The notes under the pieces were generated by a model. That model had not been told where the DNA came from and did no database searches. It saw nothing but the letters and a program-made list of their open reading frames with translations. Positions 1 to 6,945 of a stretch of DNA of 8,566 nt are shown here, piece after piece. Source of the DNA: Spirochaetaceae bacterium (lineage in GTDB: Bacteria > Spirochaetota > Spirochaetia > Treponematales > Breznakiellaceae). Position numbers and translations under genes: made by a program. The stretch spans positions 1-8,566 of the forward strand of contig JAITRV010000327.1 of NCBI GenBank assembly GCA_031288215.1. Reading direction: 5' to 3'. Within the stretch, counting starts at the first letter, position 1, and each line of letters begins with the position of its first letter.

Positions 1-1140
1 ATGAAAAGAACATTGTTAGCAATCATGATCTTGATCGGCGCGGCGTCTTTTATTTTCGCCGGGGCTAAAGCCGATACCAACACCATCACCATCGGCGGTA
101 TTTTTCCCCTTTCCGGTCCGGTAGCGGTTTACGGGGTAGAGGCCCGAAACGGAATAGAACTGGCCATTGAGGAGATCAATGCCGCCGGGGGTATCAACGG
201 GAAACGTCTGGCCCTCATCTCAGAAGATGACACGGGAAATCCCGAAATTACCGTCAATGCCTACCGGAAACTCACCGCCCAGGATAAGGTCAACGTGATC
301 ATCGGTTCCCTCACCTCGGGCTGTACTATCGCCATTACCTCCCTGGCCCAGGCTCAAAAGGTGGTCTTGGTGGCCCCGGCAGCCACCGCCGAAGCGGTTA
401 CCGATGCGGGGGACTTTATCTTCCGGGCCTGCTTCATCGACCCCTTCCAGGGGACCGTGGGGGGCGCCTTCGCCGTCAACGAACTGAAGGCCCGCCGGGC
501 TGCGGTACTCTACGATAATAATAACGATTATTCCGTGGGGCTCAAGGATAACTTTATCACCGCCTTTGGAAAAGCCGGGGGGACCGTCGTGGCCAATGAG
601 TCCTATATTACCGGGGATGTGGACTTTAACGCCCAGCTCACCAAGATCAAGGCGGCCAACCCTGACGTAGTGTACCTGCCGGACTACTATTCCACCGTGG
701 CCCTGATCGCCAAGCAACTCCGGGCCCAGGGGATCAACACCCCCATCGTCGGCGCCGACGGATGGGACGGACTCACCGAAAATGCCGGGGACGAGGTGCT
801 CAACGGCTTTTATTCCAACCATTATGCTTCGGATTCCACCGATCCCAAGGTGCAGAGCTTCGTTAAGGCCTATCAGGCAAAATTCGGGAGCGTACCGGTT
901 TCCTTCGCCGCCCTGGGCTACGATTCCATGTACCTGATTCGGGATGCCATCCTCAAGGCGGGCTCCACCGATTCTACCGCCATCAGGAATGCCCTGGCCC
1001 AGACCAAGGGCAGCTACCTGACGGGAAACCTGTCCTTCGACGCGAAGCGCAACCCCGTAAAATCCGCGGTCATGGTGGAACTGATAAGGGGTCCCAACGG
1101 CAACCTTACCACGGTCTATAAAACCACGGTAAACCCTTAA
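1..1140 (+). CDS. livK: ABC importer periplasmic binding protein, branched-chain amino-acid (LivK/LivJ) type
   Basis: This 379-residue protein is the extracytoplasmic receptor of the importer encoded by the next four genes. It begins with a signal peptide: Lys2-Arg3, a hydrophobic core at about residues 5-20, and a likely signal peptidase I site after Ala-Lys-Ala (residues 22-24). There is no lipobox cysteine, so a soluble periplasmic protein is expected. The mature part starts with a type I periplasmic-binding fold pattern (IGGIFPLSG, then GIELAIEEINAAGGINGK) and keeps the ligand-site region GSLTSGCT and later APAATA. Its length is usual for the family. The family binds Leu/Ile/Val, but relatives bind amides, urea or other small polar compounds, so the substrate is inferred, not shown. 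The window opens exactly on the ATG, so its promoter and ribosome site are not visible. A 147-bp spacer separates it from livH, unlike the overlapping genes downstream. Confidence 0.93.
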   Translation: MKRTLLAIMILIGAASFIFAGAKADTNTITIGGIFPLSGPVAVYGVEARNGIELAIEEINAAGGINGKRLALISEDDTGNPEITVNAYRKLTAQDKVNVIIGSLTSGCTIAITSLAQAQKVVLVAPAATAEAVTDAGDFIFRACFIDPFQGTVGGAFAVNELKARRAAVLYDNNNDYSVGLKDNFITAFGKAGGTVVANESYITGDVDFNAQLTKIKAANPDVVYLPDYYSTVALIAKQLRAQGINTPIVGADGWDGLTENAGDEVLNGFYSNHYASDSTDPKVQSFVKAYQAKFGSVPVSFAALGYDSMYLIRDAILKAGSTDSTAIRNALAQTKGSYLTGNLSFDAKRNPVKSAVMVELIRGPNGNLTTVYKTTVNP

Positions 1141-1287
1141 GCGAGGAAGCAAAGAGGAGAGAGGAGTTATTATGGAGTGAAGAACTCGAAAGGGGACTGA
1201 GCAAGGAAGCAATGAGCAATGCTTCCCTTCTCACGCGTCTCTCCTTCCTTCTTACTTCTCTCCCCTCACTTTTCATGGAGCAGGCCG
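1141..1287 (+). repeat. Purine arm / pyrimidine arm spacer between livK and livH, able to fold
   Basis: By hand count, 62 of 79 bases at 1141-1219 are purines and 49 of 56 bases at 1220-1275 are pyrimidines, so the two halves form a loose inverted repeat. The clearest hairpin is ggaagca (1205-1211) with tgcttcc (1220-1226), seven perfect pairs around an 8-base loop. A longer-range pairing is ggagaga (1156-1162) with tctctcc (1238-1244). A near direct repeat lies 60 bp apart: 1141-1156 and 1201-1216 match at 14 of 16 positions. There is no T run after the stem, so it is not a classical terminator. By analogy with other transport operons, a structure between the binding-protein gene and the permease genes could stabilise the upstream mRNA or reduce read-through. 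That role is inference. Confidence 0.5.
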
Positions 1288-2181
1288 ATGAGTGGGATTT
1301 TTGTACAGCAGCTTATAAACGGTCTCTCCCTGGGCAGCATCTATGCGTTGATTGCCTTGGGTTATACCATGGTCTACGGTATCGTGATGCTCATCAATTT
1401 TGCCCATGGGGACATCCTCATGGTGGGGGCCTATGCGGGGTACTTTGTCCTTACCCGTTTTGGGGTTTCCCCGATTACCCTGGCGATCGCCTTTGCCTTT
1501 TCCATGATCTTCTGTGCGGTCCTGGGGGTAACGATTGAACGTTTCGCTTACCGGCCCCTCCGCCGGGCCCCCCGGCTCAATTCCCTGATCACCGCCATTG
1601 CGGTGTCCCTGATCCTCCAGAACGGGGCCCGGATTTTGCCCTTTATCGGTCCCAATCCCCGGCAGTTTCCCCGCCCGGAGGTCCAAACCCTCTCCATCGG
1701 GGGGGTTTCGGTCTCCAATATTCAGATCATTGTGATTGTCTTTTCCGCCCTCCTCATGGTGGCCTTAAACTACATCATCAACTATACCAAGCGGGGGAAA
1801 GCCATGCGGGCGGTTTCCTACGATATGCAGGCGGCGAGCCTCATGGGCATCTCGGTGAATGGCACCATCTCCTTCACCTTTGCCCTGGGGTCGGTGTTGG
1901 CCGCCGCAGGGGGGATGCTCTTTGCCTTTGCCTATCCCCAGGTATCCCCCACCATGGGGACCATGCCGGGACTCAAGGCCTTTGTGGCCGCCGTCTTCGG
2001 CGGTATCGGCTCGGTCCCCGGCGCGATGATCGGCGGCTTCATCCTGGGGGTGGCTGAAACCCTGACCAAGGGCTTCCTCTCCTCCCAATACGCCGATGCC
2101 ATATCTTTTTCGATCCTCATCGTGATCCTCCTGGTAAAGCCCACGGGGATCCTCGGTAAAAAAACCAGGGTAAAGGTGTGA
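1288..2181 (+). CDS. livH: Branched-chain amino-acid type ABC transporter permease LivH
   Basis: This is one of the two membrane subunits forming the channel of the importer. I chose the ATG at 1288 rather than the in-frame ATG at 1219. It gives the usual LivH beginning (M-x-x-F-x-QQLINGLSLGSIYALIALGYTMVYG) and has GGAG at 1277-1280, seven bases upstream, and the extra 23 residues would be encoded by the pyrimidine-rich spacer. The product is 297 residues, normal for LivH. Visible family features are NFAHGD at residues 37-42, a conserved PLRRAPRLNSLI segment, the cytoplasmic coupling stretch GKAMRAVSYDMQAASLMGI that contacts the ATPases, and the late GGIGSVPGAMIGG helix start. Multiple hydrophobic helices run throughout. 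Its stop overlaps the start of livM. It works with LivM, LivG and LivF at the cytoplasmic membrane. Confidence 0.94.
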   Translation: MSGIFVQQLINGLSLGSIYALIALGYTMVYGIVMLINFAHGDILMVGAYAGYFVLTRFGVSPITLAIAFAFSMIFCAVLGVTIERFAYRPLRRAPRLNSLITAIAVSLILQNGARILPFIGPNPRQFPRPEVQTLSIGGVSVSNIQIIVIVFSALLMVALNYIINYTKRGKAMRAVSYDMQAASLMGISVNGTISFTFALGSVLAAAGGMLFAFAYPQVSPTMGTMPGLKAFVAAVFGGIGSVPGAMIGGFILGVAETLTKGFLSSQYADAISFSILIVILLVKPTGILGKKTRVKV

Positions 2182-3194
2182 TGATGAACAATCCAACGGC
2201 TCAGACCCCGAAACCGCCTATCCAACATACCCTGATCCTGGGGAGTACCGCCCTCATCGCGATCCTCTTACCGGCCTTGCTCATACGCTTGAATATTATC
2301 GACGCCTATACCGCCCAGGTTCTCACCCTGGGGGGGATCAACGGGATCCTTGCCATCAGCGTCAATACCATAACCGGGATCACCGGCCAGCTCTCCCTGG
2401 GCCAGGCGGGGTTTATGGCCATCGGGGCCTATGGCTGTATCAGCTTTACCCTGGATGCGGGGTTCCCCCTGCCGGTGTCGATCCTCCTGGCGGCCCTTCT
2501 GACCGCCTGCGCGGGATTCCTCATCGGCTTTCCCACCCTCAAGCTCACCGGGGACTACCTGGCCATCGTCACCCTGGGGTTTGGGGAGATCATCCGGGTG
2601 ATCCTCACGAATTTACGGTCCGTCACCGGGGGCGCCAATGGCCGGCGGATCACCATCATCGCCATGCTCCAATCGGATATTTCTTTCCTGACGGTTACCT
2701 GCTCCCTGGCGGCAATCATTATCCTGCTCCAGAATTTTCTCCGTTCCACCTATGGCAGGGCTATCATGGCGGTCCGGGAGGATGAAATTGCCGCCAATGC
2801 CAACGGGATCAGCGTGTTCCGGTACAAGATGGTGGGTTTCGTCATCGCCTCTTTTATCGCCGGTATCGGGGGCGGCCTCTACGCCATGGTTATCGGCTTT
2901 GTCAAACCCGATATTGCTTCCTTTGCCAAAAGCATCGACTTCCTCATCTTTGTGGTCTTGGGGGGGATGGGGTCCATTACCGGGGCGGTGTTGGCTTCTT
3001 ATGTACTCACCGGTCTCCAGGAATTCCTCCGGTTTCTCCAGGACTACCGGCTCCTCATCTACCCGTTGATCCTGATCTTTGTCATGCTTTTCCGGCCCCA
3101 GGGCCTTTTGGGGATGAAGGAGCTTTCCTTTGTGCGTCTTTGGACCAGATTCATCGGGTGGCTTCGGAGGCGGAAGGGGGCGGTCGGTGAATAG
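2181..3194 (+). CDS. livM: Branched-chain amino-acid type ABC transporter permease LivM
   Basis: This is the second membrane subunit, about 337 residues with many hydrophobic helices. Three starts sit side by side: GTG 2178, ATG 2181 and ATG 2184. AAAGG at 2172-2176 lies 4 bases before 2181 and 7 bases before 2184, so either ATG is plausible; I list 2181. The LivH stop TGA (2179-2181) shares a base with this ATG, suggesting coupled translation. Family landmarks are ITGQLSLGQAGFMAIGAY, GDYLAIVTLGFGEIIRVIL followed by a TGGANG turn, the ATPase-coupling stretch GRAIMAVREDEIAANANGI, and FVVLGGMGSITGAVL near the C-terminal end. The tail is rich in arginine (WLRRRKGAVGE), fitting a cytoplasmic end. 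livG starts inside its last codons. Confidence 0.94.
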   Translation: MMNNPTAQTPKPPIQHTLILGSTALIAILLPALLIRLNIIDAYTAQVLTLGGINGILAISVNTITGITGQLSLGQAGFMAIGAYGCISFTLDAGFPLPVSILLAALLTACAGFLIGFPTLKLTGDYLAIVTLGFGEIIRVILTNLRSVTGGANGRRITIIAMLQSDISFLTVTCSLAAIIILLQNFLRSTYGRAIMAVREDEIAANANGISVFRYKMVGFVIASFIAGIGGGLYAMVIGFVKPDIASFAKSIDFLIFVVLGGMGSITGAVLASYVLTGLQEFLRFLQDYRLLIYPLILIFVMLFRPQGLLGMKELSFVRLWTRFIGWLRRRKGAVGE

Positions 3195-4023
3195 GGAAAA
3201 ACAGGATCTGCTCCTGCAAGTTCAGGACATTTCCATCCTTTTCGGAGGCCTTTCGGCGGTGAGCGGCTTTTCCTGCGAGCTTTCCCGGGGGGAACTGGTG
3301 GGGCTCATCGGCCCCAACGGCGCGGGGAAAACCACGGTCTTCAATATGCTCTCGGGGCTCTATACCCCCACCGGGGGCAATATTCACTACTGGGACCGGA
3401 ACGGCAGGGTCCATATACTGGGAAAATTGAGCCCCGCCCGGCTTAACCGAATCGGCATAGGCCGGACCTTCCAGAATATCCGGCTTTTCAGCAATCTCAC
3501 GGTGGAAGACAACGTGCGGATCGCCCTGCATGCAGGGCGCCGGGAAAGCCCCGTGGATGTCCTTTTCCGGCTGCCCCGGTTTTACCGGGATGAAGCGCGG
3601 ATGATAAAAGAGACCGGGGAACTCCTCGACCTTTTTAGGATCGCCCATAAAAAGCACGAATTGGCTAAGAATCTGCCCTATGGGGAACAACGAAAGCTGG
3701 AGATCGCCCGGGCCCTGGCAGCAGGGCCCCAACTGCTCCTCCTGGACGAGCCCGCTGCGGGGATGAACCCCCAGGAAACAGGGGAACTGATGAGGCTCAT
3801 CTCCCTGATCCGGAAACAATTTCACCTGACCATCCTCCTCATCGAACACGATATGCACCTGGTCATGGGGATATGTGAACGCCTCCTGGTCCTGGATTAC
3901 GGCCGTACCATCGCCGAGGGGCTTCCCGAGAATATCCGGCGGGACCCGGCGGTGATCAAGGCATACCTGGGGGATGACGCGGTCAATGAAGGATTGGCGG
4001 TAGGGGAGGGGAGTCATGGCTGA
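3187..4023 (+). CDS. livG: Branched-chain amino-acid type ABC transporter ATPase LivG
   Basis: This is one of two ATP-hydrolysing subunits driving import. I chose the GTG at 3187, which gives 278 residues. It has GGAAGGGGG at 3172-3180 upstream, and the sequence becomes ABC-like immediately after it, whereas the earlier ATG at 3130 would add a Gly/Arg-rich stretch that is only livM read in another frame. Motifs are Walker A GPNGAGKTT (residues 42-50), the Q-loop region RTFQNIRLF, the signature LPYGEQRKLEIARAL (family usually LSYGQQ), Walker B LLLLDEPAAGMNP and H-loop IEHDMH. It is somewhat longer than usual LivG (about 255), from a small insertion after the first strand pair (around YWDRNGRVHILGK) and a C-terminal tail of about a dozen residues after AYLGD. 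It overlaps livM by 8 bases and livF by 8 bases. Confidence 0.93.
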   Translation: MNREKQDLLLQVQDISILFGGLSAVSGFSCELSRGELVGLIGPNGAGKTTVFNMLSGLYTPTGGNIHYWDRNGRVHILGKLSPARLNRIGIGRTFQNIRLFSNLTVEDNVRIALHAGRRESPVDVLFRLPRFYRDEARMIKETGELLDLFRIAHKKHELAKNLPYGEQRKLEIARALAAGPQLLLLDEPAAGMNPQETGELMRLISLIRKQFHLTILLIEHDMHLVMGICERLLVLDYGRTIAEGLPENIRRDPAVIKAYLGDDAVNEGLAVGEGSHG

Positions 4024-4738
4024 TTCCTCACCCCTGCTCAAGGTCGTCGGTTTAACCGTTCATTACGGGGCCATCCAGGCCCTGCGGGGGATCAGCTTTG
4101 AGGTCGCCCGGGGGGAGATCATCACCCTGATCGGATCCAACGGGGCGGGAAAGTCCACCACCCTGAACGGGATTTCCCAGGTGGTAAAAAAGACCGCCGG
4201 AAAAATTGTCTTTGACGGCACCGACATCACCAGCCTTGCCCCGGACCGAATTGTAGCCTCCGGGCTGGTTCAGGTCCCCGAAGGCCGCCGGATCTTTGCC
4301 AACCTGACCGTCAGGGACAACCTGGAGATGGGGGCCTACACCCGGAAGGATCGGACCGGGATCCGGCGGGATCAGGAGATGGTCTACGACATTTTCCCCC
4401 GGCTCAAGGAACGGCATCGTCAGGTGGCGGGGACCCTCTCCGGGGGAGAACAGCAGATGCTGGCTATGGGCCGCGCGCTCATGGCTTCCCCCCGGCTCCT
4501 CCTCCTGGATGAACCGTCCATGGGCCTTGCCCCGATCCTGGTGGACGAGATCTTCGCGGTAATCCGGCGGATCAACGAAAACGGCGCCACGGTCCTCCTG
4601 GTGGAGCAAAACGCCTACAAGGCTCTGGGTATCGCCGCCCGGGCCTATATCCTGGAAACCGGCCAGGTGATCAAAAGCGGCCCCGCGTCGGATCTGATGA
4701 AGGACGATACCGTAAAAGCCGCCTACCTGGGGGGATAG
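4016..4738 (+). CDS. livF: Branched-chain amino-acid type ABC transporter ATPase LivF
   Basis: This is the second ATPase, 240 residues, the typical LivF length. The ATG at 4016 overlaps the last 8 bases of livG and has a strong purine-rich ribosome site (GGGGAGGGGAG) just upstream. Motifs are Walker A GSNGAGKST (residues 40-48), the Q-loop region QVPEGRRIFANLTVRDNL, signature LSGGEQQMLAMGRAL, Walker B LLLLDEPSMGL, and VEQN at the switch position. LivF proteins characteristically have Gln there where most ABC ATPases have His, which separates it from LivG. It is the last gene of the operon: the next gene is on the opposite strand and an inverted repeat follows. LivG and LivF are expected to form a heterodimer under LivH and LivM. 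Confidence 0.94.
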   Translation: MADSSPLLKVVGLTVHYGAIQALRGISFEVARGEIITLIGSNGAGKSTTLNGISQVVKKTAGKIVFDGTDITSLAPDRIVASGLVQVPEGRRIFANLTVRDNLEMGAYTRKDRTGIRRDQEMVYDIFPRLKERHRQVAGTLSGGEQQMLAMGRALMASPRLLLLDEPSMGLAPILVDEIFAVIRRINENGATVLLVEQNAYKALGIAARAYILETGQVIKSGPASDLMKDDTVKAAYLGG

Positions 4739-4763
4739 CAGTTTGTTGCGCTTGTGGATTTAA

Positions 4764-4856
4764 AACAAAGAGACGGATAATGCTGAAAGCCGGGCCTTCG
4801 AGAAAAACCCCTCCGGGGGGGCTGGGGGGTCTATGCGTTTATCCTGGCTCTTTGTT
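4764..4856. terminator. Inverted repeat between convergent livF and cca, probable two-way terminator
   Basis: The outer arms are aacaaagag (4764-4772) and ctctttgtt (4848-4856), nine perfect pairs. After a 2-3 base mismatch they continue with ggataa (4775-4780) and ttatcc (4839-4844). The right arm includes part of the cca stop codon (4855-4857). Inside lies a G/C core: cccc (4808-4811), then seven Gs and six Gs (4815-4829). Read on the minus strand this core gives C-rich then GGGG followed by five Ts (4807-4803), a weak intrinsic terminator for cca. On the plus strand the same core has no T run, so how the liv transcript ends is less clear. The symmetric outer arms would form on either transcript. 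Confidence 0.45.
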
Positions 4857-6231
4857 ATGCGCCATGTGGATCTGATGGAGCATAGCGCTTGTTGATATTC
4901 CCCGCTATTTCCAGGAGCTGCTCCCGGCGGTTGAGTTCCGGATCATCCACCACCGCTTCCAGAAGTTCCTTGAGGATAGCCCCCATCCGCGGGCCGGAGG
5001 GTATCCCGATTGCTCCCAGATCCCGGCCCGAAACGGCCAGGTCCTTAAGGGTGAAGGCCCGGCCCTGGGCCAGTACCGCATCGATCCGGCGGATCAGGGG
5101 GGCCAGGAGATTTCCATCCGGCTCTATGCCGGCATGGGCATAGGTGTCGGCCAGCCTCAGAGCAAAGAGGTCACCCAGCCGGTCCTCCCCAACTCGGATG
5201 ATAAAACGGCGTACCGCGGCATCCCCCCAGGAGTCTTCATAGTGAAACATGTGTTCCGCGATAAGGTGGACCACCTGGTCCATCAGGGCGTTTGGATAGC
5301 GCAGCCGGGTCATGATCTCCCGGACCATGCGGGCGGATTCCCCCTCGTGGCCGTAGAAGGTATAAGCCCCTGCCCCGTTACTTTGCCGGGTGGGGACCTT
5401 TCCTATGTCATGGAAGAGGCCGGCCAGCCGTACCTGAAGGGGGGCCCTGGTCCGGGCGGCATAATCACAGGCCAGGAGGCTATGGTCCAGCACGTCGAAA
5501 CGGTGAAAGCCCCGCTGGTCCACCCCCCGGCAGCGGCTCAATTCGGGGAGCAGGAGGTCCAAAAGGCTGGTATCTTCCATTAATAAAAGCCCCACCGAGG
5601 GTTTCTCCGAGGCGATGATCTTGTCCAATTCGTCCCGGATCCGCTCCGGGGAAACCCGGGCGCTTACTTTCAGGGCGCCGGGGATGGCCGCAAGGGTAGC
5701 GCCGTCCACCCTGAAGCCCAATTGGGCGGCAAAGCGGACCGCCCGCAGGGGACGCAGCCCGTCTTCGGCAAAGCGTTCTTCCGCCCTTCCCACACAACGG
5801 ATGATCCGGTTCTTTATATCCTCTCTCCCGTTGTAGGGGTCCACTATCGGCCCTCCGGGGAGCTTATAGGCAACGGCGTTCATGGTAAAATCCCGGCGGG
5901 ACAGGTCATCTTCAATGGTGGCCCGGTACCGGACCTGATCCGGCCGGCGTCCGTCGGTATAGCCGGATTCGCTACGGAAGGTGGTAATTTCCAGGGAATG
6001 GCCCTTGAGGCGGACCGTAACGGTTCCGTGCTTGATCCCCGAGGGAAAGACCCGGGGAAACAGGGCCATGACCTCTTCCGGAAGGGCATCGGTGGCGATA
6101 TCAAAGTCCTGGGCCCGTTTACCCCGGAGGATGTCCCGAACCGCCCCCCCCACGAGGTAGGCCGTTTTCCCCCGGGCGTTCAACACTGCCGCAGCTTCCT
6201 TGAGAACGGGATGAATATACAGATTGCCCAT
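4855..6231 (-). CDS. cca: HD-domain CCA tRNA nucleotidyltransferase / poly(A) polymerase family (class II)
   Basis: This 458-residue enzyme is predicted to add or repair the 3' CCA end of tRNAs. Motif order is a nucleotidyltransferase head with YLVGGAVRD (residues 25-33) and the metal-binding pair Asp42/Asp44 in QDFDIATDA, then RRDFTMNA (112-119), the base-recognition motif EDGLRPLRAVRF (156-167), then a metal-dependent HD domain with His250 and His274-Asp275 (FHDIGK). The HD domain occurs in many CCA enzymes with repair activity. A poly(A) polymerase or A-adding enzyme is the alternative, as these families are hard to tell apart by eye. The start is fixed: an in-frame TAA (6241-6243 complement) lies 12 bases upstream and no other start codon intervenes. 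There is no Shine-Dalgarno before it, and a TATAAT sits 8 bases upstream, so the mRNA may be leaderless. It converges on livF and diverges from thiN. Confidence 0.92.
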   Translation of the reverse strand: MGNLYIHPVLKEAAAVLNARGKTAYLVGGAVRDILRGKRAQDFDIATDALPEEVMALFPRVFPSGIKHGTVTVRLKGHSLEITTFRSESGYTDGRRPDQVRYRATIEDDLSRRDFTMNAVAYKLPGGPIVDPYNGREDIKNRIIRCVGRAEERFAEDGLRPLRAVRFAAQLGFRVDGATLAAIPGALKVSARVSPERIRDELDKIIASEKPSVGLLLMEDTSLLDLLLPELSRCRGVDQRGFHRFDVLDHSLLACDYAARTRAPLQVRLAGLFHDIGKVPTRQSNGAGAYTFYGHEGESARMVREIMTRLRYPNALMDQVVHLIAEHMFHYEDSWGDAAVRRFIIRVGEDRLGDLFALRLADTYAHAGIEPDGNLLAPLIRRIDAVLAQGRAFTLKDLAVSGRDLGAIGIPSGPRMGAILKELLEAVVDDPELNRREQLLEIAGNINKRYAPSDPHGA

Positions 6232-6252
6232 AGGGAGATATTATACTACAAT
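6224..6252 (+). promoter_or_regulatory. thiN promoter, sigma-70 like, overlapping the cca start and cca -10
   Basis: TTGCCC (6224-6229, 4 of 6 to consensus) and TACAAT (6247-6252, 5 of 6) are separated by exactly 17 bases. Expected transcription start is near 6259, giving a leader of about 20 bases that contains the Shine-Dalgarno GGGAGG at 6270-6275. The -35 lies in the first codons of cca and the spacer covers the cca -10, so polymerase could occupy only one promoter at a time. Confidence 0.5.
6240..6245 (-). promoter_or_regulatory. cca promoter -10 box (TATAAT), implying a leaderless transcript
   Basis: On the minus strand a perfect TATAAT occupies 6245-6240, and the cca ATG begins at 6231. 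With the usual 6-8 bases from -10 to the first transcribed base, transcription would start at or within a base or two of the ATG. The 8 bases between read ATCTCCCT, which is not a ribosome site. The -35 is weak: TTTCCC at 6268-6263 with a 17-base spacer matches only 3 of 6 positions. Confidence 0.5.
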
Positions 6253-6279
6253 TATCTTTTCCGGGAAAAGGGAGGAATG

Positions 6280-6945
6280 ATGCGGGGAATCGTGTTTATC
6301 GGGGGCGCCGGCCCCGGAGCAGAACTCAGCGGGAGCCTGGTATGTGGGGCGGATCTCATCGTGGCCGCCGACTCAGGCCTCATCGCCGCGGAAAATGCGG
6401 GAGTTCGGCCCCACTGGATTCTGGGGGATATGGATTCCCTGGGGGATCCCCGGCGGCTTGACCGGTATGCCCCGGAACGGGTCCTGCGGCATCCACCGGA
6501 TAAGGACGATACCGATACGGAGTTGGCCCTGCGTTTCCTTTGGGATCAGGGCTGCGATGAAACCTGGATTATCGGGGGGGGGGGAGGGCGGCTGGATCAT
6601 CTTTTCGCCATCCGCTCCCTCTTTGAACGGCAACCCTGTCCCGACCGCTGGCTGACCGCTGAGGACGATATTCGCTGTGTTTCCGGTGAGGCCTCCTTCG
6701 AGGCGCTCCCGGACCGCATGGTTTCGGTCTTTCCCCTGGGGGAAGGCCCCTGGGAAGCAAAAAGCCGGGGGCTCCGCTGGCCGCTGGAGGGCCTCCCCTG
6801 GAGCCGGGGATTTTTCGGGATCAGCAATACCGCCCCGGGAGGCTCTTTTTCCATCAAAGCCGAGCAGGGGAGATTCATGGTGATGCTTCCCCTCCCCCGC
6901 TGTTGGGCCGGAAGCCCCCCCGCCTCCCCTTTTGACGGGGGTTAA
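6280..6945 (+). CDS. thiN: Thiamine pyrophosphokinase (ThiN/TPK family)
   Basis: This 221-residue cytoplasmic enzyme is predicted to transfer pyrophosphate from ATP to thiamine, making thiamine diphosphate directly, typically for salvage. Motifs in order are AADSG (29-33), ILGDMDSL (47-54, the GDxDS signature), PPDKDDTDTELAL (72-84, the KDxTDtelA motif), GGGGGRLDH (99-107, the GxxGGRxDH motif) and GISN (180-183) followed by the C-terminal FSIKAEQGRFMVMLP strand region. Length is normal. ATGs at 6277 and 6280 are adjacent and in frame. GGAGG at 6271-6275 is only 1 base from the first and 4 from the second, so I chose 6280. The reading frame is open much farther upstream, but that part is the antisense of cca. 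The stop codon overlaps the stop of the next, convergent gene. An 11-G run encodes residues 99-102. Confidence 0.93.
   Translation: MRGIVFIGGAGPGAELSGSLVCGADLIVAADSGLIAAENAGVRPHWILGDMDSLGDPRRLDRYAPERVLRHPPDKDDTDTELALRFLWDQGCDETWIIGGGGGRLDHLFAIRSLFERQPCPDRWLTAEDDIRCVSGEASFEALPDRMVSVFPLGEGPWEAKSRGLRWPLEGLPWSRGFFGISNTAPGGSFSIKAEQGRFMVMLPLPRCWAGSPPASPFDGG
6574..6584 (+). repeat. Homopolymer run of 11 G inside thiN
   Basis: Eleven consecutive Gs encode four glycines of the GxxGGRxDH motif of thiamine pyrophosphokinase. It is the longest homopolymer I noticed in the window; other conserved glycine pairs nearby are written with runs of 7-8 G or C. Gain or loss of one base would shift the frame within the active-site motif. 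Confidence 0.9.

Noticed and set aside
220..1212. 330-residue open frame antisense to livK
   Set aside because: It is the complement of a clear binding-protein gene, has no recognisable domain, and is open only because G+C-rich codon use leaves few antisense stops.
1219..1287. Upstream ATG for livH adding 23 residues
   Set aside because: The extra codons are the pyrimidine-rich spacer. The ATG at 1288 has GGAG at good spacing and matches the usual LivH N-terminus.
1212..1538. 108-residue frame overlapping the start of livH
   Set aside because: It is out of frame with livH over conserved LivH sequence and is Cys/His-rich by chance; there is no support as a gene.
3130..3186. Upstream ATG for livG
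   Set aside because: It adds a Gly/Arg-rich run that is livM coding sequence in another frame; GTG at 3187 is better placed.
3151..4041. 296-residue open frame antisense to livG
   Set aside because: It lies wholly opposite an ABC ATPase gene with intact motifs, and its own sequence shows no domain.
4815..4829. G7-CT-G6 as a G-quadruplex
   Set aside because: It has only two long G runs, so an intramolecular four-run structure would need splitting the runs with very short loops; the terminator reading explains it more simply.
5722..6279. In-frame upstream extension of thiN across the start of cca
   Set aside because: It is antisense to the conserved catalytic head of cca. ThiN homology begins at residue 1 of the 6280 start, which has its own ribosome site.
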